Shown here: one piece after another, positions 20,317 through 30,410 of the stretch
Numbering within the stretch: the stretch's first letter is position 1
How the letters are laid out: each line of letters begins with the position of its first letter
NCBI GenBank assembly: GCA_003215295.1
Contig: QCKN01000001.1
Coordinates: forward strand, 124,001-188,000
Source: Prochlorococcus sp. AG-409-P03
GTDB lineage: Bacteria; Cyanobacteriota; Cyanobacteriia; PCC-6307; Cyanobiaceae
Reading direction: 5' to 3'
Length of the DNA: 64,000 nt
Position numbers and translations under genes: made by a program
Notes under the pieces: generated by a model
Told to the model about the DNA's origin: nothing
The model's database searches: none
The model's input: only the letters and a program-made list of their open reading frames with translations

Positions 20317-21162
20317 ATGCTAAAGATTAATGATCTAGTCCCTAGAGCTATTAATTACGAGGAGTACATTGCTGAAAATAATCTTCTCGCTATCTTGGGA
20401 CTTAAGGCTTTCCCCTCAAGCTCTAAAGTCAAAAAGACAAGCTCACATTCCTTTACTGTTGACCCAAGTAATGAGATTCCGCTTTCTGCAGACCTAGAGG
20501 ATCTGAGCAGACTGCATTACATAGCATGTTCTAGAAAAGTTACTACTATTCTCGAGTTTGGAGTTGGTAAGAGCACAGCAATTTTTGGGAATGCACTTGC
20601 TCTGAATAGGCAGAGTTATTATGACTTAACTTCTCGAGAGCTACGAAGAGGGAATCTTTATGAATGCCATTCTATTGACAACTCTCCATTTTGGATCAAG
20701 GAATGTAGCAAAATAATTCCTAATGAGATAATGGATAATAAGACGATTAACTTTCACCTTGCAAAATTAAATGTTTCAGATTTTTGTGGAAGAGTTTGTA
20801 CTTTTTATGATCCACTGCCCAATCTTTGCCCGGACTTAATTTATCTTGATGGGCCCGACCAATTCTCCCCAAATGGTGATATTCGTGGTTTGACTACGAA
20901 TCATCAAGATAGAATGCCTATGTCAGGCGATATCCTTGCTTTTGAGCACTTTCTACAGCCAGGAACTTTGATTATCATCGATGGCCGAACTGCTAATGCA
21001 AGATTCTTAGCTTCTAATCTTCAGAGAAGATGGGCGTATTGCTATTCTGCTGATTATGATCAGCACTTCTTTGAACTTCAAGAAGAACCTTTAGGTATCT
21101 ATAATAGGAAAATGCTTGATCACTGCTTAGGAGAAAATTATTTTGAAAGATTGTCCAAGTAG
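20317..21162 (+). CDS. Conserved hypothetical protein, possible Rossmann/methyltransferase-like fold
   Basis: 281 aa; ILEFGVGKSTAIFGNAL resembles a SAM-binding glycine loop; CPDLIYLDGPDQ and IIIDGRTANARFL follow. Confidence 0.6.
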   Translation: MLKINDLVPRAINYEEYIAENNLLAILGLKAFPSSSKVKKTSSHSFTVDPSNEIPLSADLEDLSRLHYIACSRKVTTILEFGVGKSTAIFGNALALNRQSYYDLTSRELRRGNLYECHSIDNSPFWIKECSKIIPNEIMDNKTINFHLAKLNVSDFCGRVCTFYDPLPNLCPDLIYLDGPDQFSPNGDIRGLTTNHQDRMPMSGDILAFEHFLQPGTLIIIDGRTANARFLASNLQRRWAYCYSADYDQHFFELQEEPLGIYNRKMLDHCLGENYFERLSK

Positions 21163-21442
21163 TTTTTAACTTGTAAGGAAATACTTTTAGATTTTGATGA
21201 ATCCAATTGATCAATACCATAGACTATGCGATAAAAATGCAAAGTCTATTTATATTTACGTAGTTATGAAACATAGTTTATTGATTACTTGAGATCTATA
21301 AATTAAAAGCAACTAATGCATTCCTATGTCGAGTCTTTTAGGGCTCTCAATTTCTATTATTAACTTGAAAAATATCTTTAATAGTTTCTAGTAACTCTCT
21401 ATATTGAGATAATATGAGAATATTTTATGCGCTTTTTGAAAT

Positions 21443-21853
21443 TCATTGCTCATTGTGATTGATTCTAAGCTTGGCTTCTAAAGCTTCAACCCGTTTTTTG
21501 TTTACTCCTTTATCACCAACCCCAACTCTAGATTCAGATCTAATTTGGAGTATTTTCTTATTTGAGATTACTTGTATTTCTAGATCATCAACGTAGTGCA
21601 TCCATTTGCTCGTAGCTTCTGCATGTAGATATGAATCGCTTTGTTCCACTATTTTGGTTCTAGGAGTCTTAGTAACTGCTTCCACAGCATTGTTGAATAA
21701 CAATTTTGGGTCATTGGTTACCCAATTCACACGAACACAATGGGTAGTTACGACACATTCCGGGAGCTCGGCAATGAGAACATTGCTAAACAATGCATTA
21801 TTGCCGTAGGCAATCAGCATCGTAGAAAGTGCAAGCGTTATGATTTGCTGCAT
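21443..21853 (-). CDS. DUF1499-like exported protein
   Basis: 136 aa; N-terminal signal-like helix, then CVRVNWVTNDPKLLFNNAVEAVTKTPRTKIVEQSDSYLHAEATSKWMHYVDDLEI...SRVGVGDKGVNKKRVEAL. Confidence 0.72.
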   Translation of the reverse strand: MQQIITLALSTMLIAYGNNALFSNVLIAELPECVVTTHCVRVNWVTNDPKLLFNNAVEAVTKTPRTKIVEQSDSYLHAEATSKWMHYVDDLEIQVISNKKILQIRSESRVGVGDKGVNKKRVEALEAKLRINHNEQ

Positions 21854-22686
21854 TAGACTTTGATTTAGGAATTAACAATAGCCTTTACCCATTACTAATG
21901 AAAGTCCAAGCAACTAGTGCATCTGTATTGAGATGGGCTTTGTAGCTTCACTTCCTTCTTTATACGACGTAGCTCTAGTATTTGCTTGGCATTCACCTTT
22001 AAGTAGGAGAAATGACCTTTATAGAGTGAGACATAAGGTATTGTTATGGCTATACAAAGGTAGTCTTTACCTGTTTGGAGTAATAGTGGCTTCAAATTGT
22101 CATATTAATGATTGCGAAAGAATAGAATTTTCTTTTGGAATGTCTGAGGCTTTACTTTGAGCATTGATGATTTTTGAAAATAGCCGAAGAGGGATTTACG
22201 CTGCTGCAGTGGCTATTGCATTTTTATGCACAACAGGAGATCCTGTACCACCGTTTTCATCATCATCATCATCATCAAAGCTTGAGAAAATTACTTTGAT
22301 CCCTCCAAGGGCTAATACAGCGGAAAAGCCAATTGCGATAAAATCGAATTCCAAGATTCATTATTTGAATCCCGGGACTTTACAGGAAACACCAAAATTA
22401 CACGGCTCCTACAAGCTACTTGTAACTCTTGCTTAGAAAATGCGCCGATATGTCAAGTGGACAATAACGGCAAGTGTTTGCATCTCCTGTGTAATTCGGA
22501 GCATATGAATGATGGCTGGCTACTTCATTGCCCGATCTTGGCTTAAATAGCTGCTTTTTTCGATTCCTGAGTCGTTGGGTGCAGCTATTTGATCTTTGGT
22601 TAAAGTCTCAGGCCTTAGAAAGGCAAAGGCAGGGTCAATGAGAGTTTCTTTGTCCTGCCTCTTTAGAGGAACTGATGCTAGGCCAT

Positions 22687-22875
22687 TTAGGCGTCAGCAT
22701 CTTTTACGGCATATCCTTCTTTAGAAAACAAGCTGGTATAACCAGTTGTGGATCTAGCCCGTAGGATAATTACGTGGACTGGGATCGCTACTACAGCATG
22801 AGCAATCGTTAGAAGCCAGAAATCCATTGGGACTCCTGGTTGTCCGTAAATGGCAAATAGATGACTTGAAAACAT
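22687..22875 (-). CDS. Small hypothetical membrane protein
   Basis: 62 aa; single hydrophobic helix MDFWLLTIAHAVVAIPVHVIIL with a charged tail. Confidence 0.55.
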   Translation of the reverse strand: MFSSHLFAIYGQPGVPMDFWLLTIAHAVVAIPVHVIILRARSTTGYTSLFSKEGYAVKDADA

Positions 22876-23404
22876 TGATTTGATTTAGCAGCCTTTGCTT
22901 TCCGAGCTTGATTCAAAATGGACTTTTTTGTAAGAGAATTGCTGAAAAGTTAACGCGTTTTTTCAAAACATGTTTTGTTTCACTAAAATACCTGGTCAGT
23001 TCTAGGGATCTGTCTAATTGGCAAAGACGATGGATTGGATTACGGTTTAGATAACGCTTTCGCCATGTTCCTTTAAAGCCAGGCTTTCAATCTATGCAGT
23101 CTTTGCCCTAATGAATTGCAAACAGCTATGACATGCTTCAAGAGGAAACAAGAACAGGTGCAAAGCTCCATGCAAGGGCTAACTGCCTAAAAGGAAATCC
23201 AATTACAGTAGATACAACATCAAGAGCAACTCTTCCTGCTAGCACGTCTCAAGAAATTTAATGGATCGACAAGCTAGTGGATTTTTTATCAAACCGCGAG
23301 AGCTGCTTGTCCTATAAGAGTGCAGGAAAGCTTGCTGCTGATCACTAGTCTGTCTGCATGTATTGTGCTGCCGATTGAAGATTTCTTGATATAAGGCTCT
23401 CTAC

Positions 23405-23914
23405 TCAGAACCGTTTCCAACCCTTACGATGTAAGAAGATGTATACAACTACAATAGAAATCCACAATGGCATTAAATAAATAGCTGTAATTAAACCCAT
23501 AAAAAGTATCCAAATCATGAATATAAGTACAATTCCACTAAGTAGATATAGTATCCATTTACGTATTCTTTTAATCCAGAACTTACCTTCCAATCTATCA
23601 AGTTGATCCTGGAGGGATTGTTTTTCTTGATACAATGCTATCAACCGTTCTGTATGCCATGTGGTTGATGTTTCTACGGCGGATTTGTACCATTTTTTCT
23701 TGACTGAATGTAACAACCCACTATTCCTATCAAGAGTTGCTCTGAGTCCAACCAATTGCGCTTCGAAAATGTTTTTAGTCGATTCTGAAATTTGTAGTTC
23801 AAGTTGCCTTATGTGTTTTTTTAAATTCTTACTAAGCGATTTCTCGTCATCAGAGGCATTATATGGTTTTATTGACGAGTTGTTTGATGTTTTTGGGAGA
23901 AACCAAATCCTCAT
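23405..23914 (-). CDS. Hypothetical protein with coiled coil and C-terminal transmembrane helices
   Basis: 169 aa; charged N-terminal half, then two hydrophobic segments and KGWKRF. Confidence 0.5.
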   Translation of the reverse strand: MRIWFLPKTSNNSSIKPYNASDDEKSLSKNLKKHIRQLELQISESTKNIFEAQLVGLRATLDRNSGLLHSVKKKWYKSAVETSTTWHTERLIALYQEKQSLQDQLDRLEGKFWIKRIRKWILYLLSGIVLIFMIWILFMGLITAIYLMPLWISIVVVYIFLHRKGWKRF

Positions 23915-24008
23915 TGCATTAAACGGCTAAGGTTCATGAAATTAGTTTTTAATCATTTTTCTATTATAACTGCTTTCTTTGCGGACATTATATGGTGATC
24001 TTTCTTGT

Positions 24009-25418
24009 TTATGATTGCTCGAATAATGTGATTGCTTTTCCGCTGTAAATGACGCTCCAGTTTTTGCTTTGATTTAAACGAAGTTTGATTTTTTCGATTA
24101 CTTCGGCTGATGAATTCCATCCAGGATATTCTTGATTTATCAAAATCTGGTCATAGTCATTTAATCTATCAAGCTTTCTCGCAGTTGCTATATCAATTAT
24201 TCTGCGACGAGATAAGTGAGGTATAAGATTATTGCTAGTCAAAACTGCAGCCTTAGGATTGACTAGTTGAATTGCTTCTCTACTTTCATGAGCTGTGGAA
24301 AGCTGATCTTGAAATGAGCCGAAAAAGAATGTTATTCGAGAAAATATAATAAAGCTGATTGTAGTCCATATGAGAATTAAAGTAGAGATTTGCTTACGCA
24401 TCAATTGTGGATATCCATCGACTCCCTCTGAACCTTGGGCAAGGGTTTTCTGCACCGCAATTGCTAGGAATGGTACAAAGAAAAGAGAATAATGGTGAAC
24501 TAAATTTTTAAGAGGTAACTCTGATGCAGCAAGATTTAGTAGTAGTAATGGTGAAAAAGGAATAAAACTTAGAAATAATTTTTTTCGGTTCTTATGGAAG
24601 ATCAGATAAAATATAGGTATTAAAAGAAGAAAAAGGTATTCTAGATTTTCTATTGAAAAGAATTGTTGATTTATTTGAGATATCACTTGAATTAAATTAA
24701 TGCTTTCAAAATTTGCATTTTGCCCGAATCCAAACTTATCGGCGTGACGAATTAATTGAGCATCTGCACCACCAAAATGTGGTATCAATATACCTCCTAC
24801 AATTGTTAACCATGCGAAACCTATTCCAGAAAGAGTGATAAAGAGCTTTCGCTTCCTTTTAATTAGAAGCCAAAGAGCTATTCCTATCACTAAGAATGCG
24901 ATACTTACTTTACAGGTTAAGGCAAATATTAAATAAAGAATAGCACGCCAATTAGATTGAGGTTTTGAATCATCTAAAATCCCTACGGCTTCAATTACAA
25001 GAGGAATAGCTAGAACCTCCGGATGGAAGTCAAATATTGCAGTATTAAAAACTACTGGATAAAGGAGTACGACCAAAAGGCTTATTCCTGTTCTGGCTCG
25101 AGTTAGTCCATTTTTGCGAGCCAGGCGTTCCAGCGGGAAGACTGCACTAGCAAGAGCCCCAGCCTGAATGAAAAAAAGAAAATTTGTCGAAGGAAATAAT
25201 GCTGCAATCCATCCGAGTGGGTAGAGAACAATTGCTCCATGATCACCCAGAACATGGAAACCCAGTAAGCTACTTTGAGCTGGTAAGCCTTGGGATATTA
25301 GATAAATTGCTTGATTAAAAATTCCTAGATCCCAAGCAGAAGTTTGAAACCAATAGTGACGCAGGCTTAAACCTGTGCCATAAATAAAAAAGCTTATTAG
25401 GAAAAATATCCAGGCCAA
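24009..25418 (-). CDS. DUF2079-like polytopic membrane protein
   Basis: 469 aa; HYWFQTSAWDLGIFNQAIYLISQG...LGDHGAIVLYPLGWIAALFPSTNFLFFIQ...DFHPEVLAIPL typical of DUF2079. Confidence 0.8.
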   Translation of the reverse strand: MAWIFFLISFFIYGTGLSLRHYWFQTSAWDLGIFNQAIYLISQGLPAQSSLLGFHVLGDHGAIVLYPLGWIAALFPSTNFLFFIQAGALASAVFPLERLARKNGLTRARTGISLLVVLLYPVVFNTAIFDFHPEVLAIPLVIEAVGILDDSKPQSNWRAILYLIFALTCKVSIAFLVIGIALWLLIKRKRKLFITLSGIGFAWLTIVGGILIPHFGGADAQLIRHADKFGFGQNANFESINLIQVISQINQQFFSIENLEYLFLLLIPIFYLIFHKNRKKLFLSFIPFSPLLLLNLAASELPLKNLVHHYSLFFVPFLAIAVQKTLAQGSEGVDGYPQLMRKQISTLILIWTTISFIIFSRITFFFGSFQDQLSTAHESREAIQLVNPKAAVLTSNNLIPHLSRRRIIDIATARKLDRLNDYDQILINQEYPGWNSSAEVIEKIKLRLNQSKNWSVIYSGKAITLFEQS

Positions 25419-25493
25419 AATTTAATTGAATGACTAGACAGGAATATACTTTGGTATAGGCTAAAGAATCGATGCAGCGATTGTTCTAAATGT

Positions 25494-27635
25494 TCATCTT
25501 ACCATTGCAGAAACATTTCCCCCATCAACAGTTAGCAAGGCACCAGTAGTCTTATCCATTGATGCAAGTGCAACAAAGGCTTTTGCAACATCTATAGCTT
25601 TCACTTCAGAGTTTAAAAGATTACCTGACATATATTCATCTTGACTTACGCCACGAGCATGTGCTCTGCTTGCTATCATTTCATCATTTAACAATCCAGA
25701 ACGAATCCTGTCAGCATTAATCCCATTAGATCTTATTTTTGCCTGGCCTTCTTCTAATGCATATTGTTTCATTAAGGCGAGCAAACCTGCTTTGGCAATT
25801 CCATAAGCACCAAAATTTTGACCAGGGTTAAGAGCTTGTTTGCTAATATTAAAAAGAATTTGCCCTCCAATTTGCACTAAATTGCTATTATTTGCTTTAT
25901 CTTGTGCTTTAAAGATCTGGACTGCCTGCTTAGCAACATATTGGTGAGACATCAAATTAAGTTCGATACTTCTCTTTAAAATCGAATCATCCAAATCTGC
26001 TATTCGACCAGATGATGCTGCACCAGCATTTGAAATAACAATATCTAGACCTCCAAAGTGCACTAGTGTATCTTCAAATGCTTTTCTGACTTCCTCACGA
26101 TTAGTTAAATCACATCCAATAACAAGTGAGTTTGACCCACATGCTTCAGCGGTTTTTTGAGCAGCATTGATATTTTTGTCAATTGCAATAATCTCTGCAC
26201 CTAGCGAAGAGAATTCTTTTGCTATAGCTGCGCCAATAGCGCCTCCTGCTCCAGTTATCATTACAACTTGACCATCAAACTTTAGCTTTTTCATTTTTCC
26301 TAATTTTGCTTGCTCAAGACTCCAATACTCCATCTCAAATGTCTCTTTTTCAGTAACTGGTTTGTATGCTCCTAAAGCTTCTGCTGCGAGGATTGTTGCT
26401 ACCCATGCTTCACCTATATCTGCTGTAACTTGCGCGGATTTTTTAGTCCTTCCAATTCCAATCATCCCAACACCAGGAAATAATATTAATCGTGGTAGAG
26501 GATCGAGCTGTTTTTTTTGTTCACCAGTATCGATGTTATATCTTGTGAAATAATTTATATATTCCTTCTTATATTCTTCTAAGCTTTTCTGAGCTGTTGA
26601 TAGCCATTTATTCATAGAAAGATTATCTTGGTCATTCTCTAATCTGTCTGGTAATTTATCCACAACCCAAGGTTTTGCTTTGGTTCTAATCACATGGTCT
26701 GGAGTGACTACTCCTCGCTGTGACAGCTCTTTTAGGTTTGAGGAATTAACTAGATCTAGAATATCTTTATTCACTCGAATATCAAAAACCCATCTGTTGT
26801 CTGTTGACTGTCTACAATCTTCCTTACAGAGCAAACCTCTTAAGTAGGCTATTGCTTGATATAGGTTCTTTGTTGACTTGACTCTATGAGAACTTTTACA
26901 CAGACTAAGTGATATTTTTCTAGGGAGAACCCTTTCCGCTTGATTCACTAGCTTGATCATGCGCTTGTAACTTTCTTTAGCTGTTTCCCCAAATGAAAAA
27001 ATCCCATGCTTTAGTAATATCATGCCCTCTATCTCGGAGTCGATGATATTTGTATTTCTGATAGCTTTTTCATAGGCATTTGATGCTTCAAGAGCTAGTT
27101 GAAAGCCTGGCATTACATATGGAATAATTATCACCTTATTCCCATAGATCTCTCTACAAATTTCTTCAGCATTTTCTTGATCTGCCAGTGCAAGCAAGGC
27201 TACTGAATGCGTATGATCAACAAATTTATGTGGTAAAAAGGCGTGGAGAAGAGCTTCAACAGAAGGGTTTGGTGAATTAGGGTTTATCAAATTTATACGC
27301 TGTGTCGCAACCATGGCTTCGTCTGACAAAGCCTTAAGGCTCTTCAGTCTCCTTAGAGGCTCGAGCCTTACTCCAGGATGTCCGGCAGGCTCAATCGTTG
27401 CTAAATCCCACCCAGATCCTTTTATGAACATTACACTTGTGTCTACTCCTACGAGATCTTTTACTTGGCTTTTGACAGATGTGTTGCCTCCTCCATGCAA
27501 AACTAGTTCAGGATCTTGCCCTAGCAAACGAGCTGAATAGGTTCGAAGCGACAAGTCTTCGTTAATGCTTTCAGAGCAATATTGTTCAACGATCTTCGCA
27601 GCTTGCTTGTCTGACCATAGATCTATGCAAGCCAT
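25494..27635 (-). CDS. Bifunctional class II aldolase / short-chain dehydrogenase (RhaD/SDR-like fusion)
   Basis: N-terminal aldolase-like (VLHGGGNTSVK, LLKHGIFSFGETAKESY), C-terminal SDR (VMITGAGGAIGAAIAKEF, YGIAKAGLLALMKQYA, LLTVDGGNVSAMVR). Confidence 0.88.
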   Translation of the reverse strand: MACIDLWSDKQAAKIVEQYCSESINEDLSLRTYSARLLGQDPELVLHGGGNTSVKSQVKDLVGVDTSVMFIKGSGWDLATIEPAGHPGVRLEPLRRLKSLKALSDEAMVATQRINLINPNSPNPSVEALLHAFLPHKFVDHTHSVALLALADQENAEEICREIYGNKVIIIPYVMPGFQLALEASNAYEKAIRNTNIIDSEIEGMILLKHGIFSFGETAKESYKRMIKLVNQAERVLPRKISLSLCKSSHRVKSTKNLYQAIAYLRGLLCKEDCRQSTDNRWVFDIRVNKDILDLVNSSNLKELSQRGVVTPDHVIRTKAKPWVVDKLPDRLENDQDNLSMNKWLSTAQKSLEEYKKEYINYFTRYNIDTGEQKKQLDPLPRLILFPGVGMIGIGRTKKSAQVTADIGEAWVATILAAEALGAYKPVTEKETFEMEYWSLEQAKLGKMKKLKFDGQVVMITGAGGAIGAAIAKEFSSLGAEIIAIDKNINAAQKTAEACGSNSLVIGCDLTNREEVRKAFEDTLVHFGGLDIVISNAGAASSGRIADLDDSILKRSIELNLMSHQYVAKQAVQIFKAQDKANNSNLVQIGGQILFNISKQALNPGQNFGAYGIAKAGLLALMKQYALEEGQAKIRSNGINADRIRSGLLNDEMIASRAHARGVSQDEYMSGNLLNSEVKAIDVAKAFVALASMDKTTGALLTVDGGNVSAMVR

Positions 27636-27968
27636 AATAAAACTCTATCTTCTGACTGAGAAAAAGATTATTTATATTATAGTCTACATGGCTTTATTTT
27701 GATTTATTTGAATATTTTTTCTATCAGTACCTCTTGCTTGTTAAGATATAGAAGAAATTGTGGGTTGTCATAATTACTTAGGATTTTAAATTTCCTTAGA
27801 TTCGGGAATTATAATAAACATGATTTCTTGTCCCTTGAGTCAAAGTCTTATCTTTGACTGCTAAGTAATGATTGATTCATTTGTTTGCTCGATACACGTT
27901 AGAGCGAATACATATTACTCCAATCTCTTGTAGTATTGGTACTCATTAACCATTTGGCCAGACAAAGC

Positions 27969-28739
27969 ATGAAGGCTGTAATCCTTGCTGGTGGTCTTGG
28001 TACGAGACTTAGCGAAGAAACCCATTTACGACCTAAGCCTATGGTTGAAGTTGGTGGAAAGCCTTTGCTATGGCATATTTTAAAGATTTATGGTTATCAC
28101 GGAATTAATGAATTTATTATTTGTTGTGGTTATAAGGGATATATGATCAAGGAATACTTCTCAAATTATCTACTCCATAACAGTGATGTCACGTTCCATT
28201 TAGATTCAGATAATAGAATGGAAGTACACCATGTAAAAAATGATCCTTGGAAAGTCACGTTGATTGATACAGGCGAGCATTCTCAGACAGCAGGACGACT
28301 TTCTCTAGTAAAAGATTATTTGAGTAATGATACTTTTTGTTTTACCTATGGAGATGGAGTGGCAGATATTGATCTGACAGCTTTGATTGATCACCATAAG
28401 AAGGAGGGTAGGCAAGCGACTTTGACTGCAGTTCAACCCCCAGGGCGGTTTGGGGCATTGAGCTTGGATGGCAATGCAGTATCGAGATTCCAGGAAAAGC
28501 CTGATGGGGATAATGCTTGGGTCAATGGTGGTTTTTTTGTTTTAGAACCTTCTGTGATTGATTTAATAGCTTCTAAAAGTACAAGTTGGGAGTCTGATGT
28601 TCTTCCTAAGTTGGCCTCGCTTGGTCAGCTTAGTGCCTATAGGCATGGCGGTTTTTGGCAGCCTATGGACACATTGCGTGACCGATTAAAACTCGAAGAG
28701 CTTTGGCTCACAGGTCAAGCTCCGTGGTCTTTATGGTGA
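27969..28739 (+). CDS. rfbF: Glucose-1-phosphate cytidylyltransferase
   Basis: ATG at 27969 gives MKAVILAGGLGTRLSEETHLRPKPMVEVGGKPLLWHILKIYGYHGINEFIICCGYKG. Confidence 0.94.
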   Translation: MKAVILAGGLGTRLSEETHLRPKPMVEVGGKPLLWHILKIYGYHGINEFIICCGYKGYMIKEYFSNYLLHNSDVTFHLDSDNRMEVHHVKNDPWKVTLIDTGEHSQTAGRLSLVKDYLSNDTFCFTYGDGVADIDLTALIDHHKKEGRQATLTAVQPPGRFGALSLDGNAVSRFQEKPDGDNAWVNGGFFVLEPSVIDLIASKSTSWESDVLPKLASLGQLSAYRHGGFWQPMDTLRDRLKLEELWLTGQAPWSLW

Positions 28740-29863
28740 TGGATATTAATAACCAAGAGAATTTTTGGCTTAATCGTCGTGTTGTTATAACTGGGCATAC
28801 AGGCTTTAAGGGCAGTTGGCTTACACTTTGGCTGATGATGCAAGGTGCTGATGTATGGGGCTATTCTCTACCTGTTGATAACATCAATAATATATTATTC
28901 TCTAATTTAAATCTATTCAATTTGAGCTCTCCTGATCAATTAGGAAAACTTCATCATTTTGAAGGTAATATTAATGATTTATCTCAGCTAAGAACATTTT
29001 TTTCTAAGTCCAAGCCAGAAGTAGTTTTTCATCTTGCAGCTCAACCTTTGGTAAGACAAAGTTATCTTGATCCATTAGGTACCTGGCAAACTAATGTGTT
29101 AGGAACATTAAATATATTAGAGAGCGCCAAGAGCTTAACCAATATTTGTGTTTTGGTAATGATTACAACTGATAAGGTATATAAAAATCGTGAATGGATG
29201 TTTGGTTATCGAGAAAATGATGAACTTGGAGGGAATGATCCCTATAGTGCTAGTAAGGCAGCAATGGAACTGGCTATTGCTAGTTGGAAAAATAGTTTTT
29301 TAGGTGTGAAATCTCATCAAGTTCATCATTTATCTATTGCAACGGCAAGGTCAGGAAATGTTATAGGTGGAGGAGATTGGGCAGAAAATCGAATTGTTCC
29401 TGATACTGTCAGAGCTTTGAAGAGTAATCAACTTATCGAAGTCAGGAATCCATATTCAACGAGACCTTGGCAACATGTTTTAGACCCCTTGCATGGATAT
29501 CAACTTTTAGCTGAGAAACTCTTTAAATTGAAGTTGCATTCATCAGAGACTCCTTTTGAGTTTCCAGATTCTTTTAACTTTGGACCTTCTATATCTTCTA
29601 ATCAGACTGTAAAAAAGCTAGTACAGACTATTTTGAAATCTTGGCCAGGAGAATGGTATGAAAAATCTAACAAAGAAGAATTTCATGAAGCAGGATTACT
29701 TCATCTAGAAAGTCAACTTGCCAGGAATTATCTTGCATGGAGACCTCGTTGGTGTTTTGAAGAAACTGTTGAGAAAACAATCTTTTGGTATAAATCTGTT
29801 TCTGAGGGTCAGTCAGCACTGCAATGCACAATGAACGATATTATTCAGTATCAGAAGGTTTGA
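28739..29863 (+). CDS. rfbG: CDP-glucose 4,6-dehydratase
   Basis: ATG at 28739 overlaps the rfbF stop (TGATG). WLNRRVVITGHTGFKGSWLTLWLMMQGADVWGYSL, YSASKAAMELAIASW, TARSGNVIGGGDWAENRIVPD. Confidence 0.94.
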   Translation: MDINNQENFWLNRRVVITGHTGFKGSWLTLWLMMQGADVWGYSLPVDNINNILFSNLNLFNLSSPDQLGKLHHFEGNINDLSQLRTFFSKSKPEVVFHLAAQPLVRQSYLDPLGTWQTNVLGTLNILESAKSLTNICVLVMITTDKVYKNREWMFGYRENDELGGNDPYSASKAAMELAIASWKNSFLGVKSHQVHHLSIATARSGNVIGGGDWAENRIVPDTVRALKSNQLIEVRNPYSTRPWQHVLDPLHGYQLLAEKLFKLKLHSSETPFEFPDSFNFGPSISSNQTVKKLVQTILKSWPGEWYEKSNKEEFHEAGLLHLESQLARNYLAWRPRWCFEETVEKTIFWYKSVSEGQSALQCTMNDIIQYQKV

Positions 29864-29864
29864 T

Positions 29865-30410
29865 ATGTCTATTCAGATTAAGTCAACTTCAATTGAAGGT
29901 GTAAGTGAGATTGCCATTAATCCATTTATAGATCATCGTGGAACTTTTTTTAATTGCTTTCGGACTCATGAGTTTTCTTCATTAGATGCATGGGGTACTC
30001 GAGAAATTCAACAAGTTAATATAAGTACAACAAAGGCCTATGGAGCTATTAGAGGCTTGCATAGTCAAGCTCATCCACATAGTGAAGCAAAGATTATTCG
30101 TTGCATGGAGGGAAAAGTTTGGGACGTTGCGGTTGATCTGAGAGCTGATTCTCCCACTTATGGTCTTTGGCATTCTGTAGAACTTTCTGCAAAAGATTCA
30201 AATGCAATTTTGATTCCGGAAGGATGTGCCCATGGTTTTCAGGTCTTGGAGCCTAATAGCCGACTTCTATATATCCATTCAGGTATCTGGAAGCCTTCTT
30301 TTGAGGTTGGTGTTCGCTGGAATGATCCTAAGTTAAACATTAAATGGCCTATACCCGTTACTGATTTAAGTGAGCGTGATAGTACTCTGCCCTTTTTTGA
30401 ACAAACATGA
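29865..30410 (+). CDS. dTDP-4-dehydrorhamnose 3,5-epimerase-like (RmlC/RfbC family)
   Basis: IAINPFIDHRGTFFNCF...GAIRGLHSQAHPHSEAKIIRCMEGKVWDVAVDLRADSPTYGLW...ILIPEGCAHGFQVLE. Confidence 0.88.
   Translation: MSIQIKSTSIEGVSEIAINPFIDHRGTFFNCFRTHEFSSLDAWGTREIQQVNISTTKAYGAIRGLHSQAHPHSEAKIIRCMEGKVWDVAVDLRADSPTYGLWHSVELSAKDSNAILIPEGCAHGFQVLEPNSRLLYIHSGIWKPSFEVGVRWNDPKLNIKWPIPVTDLSERDSTLPFFEQT

Noticed and set aside
22250-22277. TCA/CAT trinucleotide repeat
   Set aside because: Only about six units; too short for a CRISPR or VNTR call. It is noted only as the Ser run in the possible frameshifted gene.
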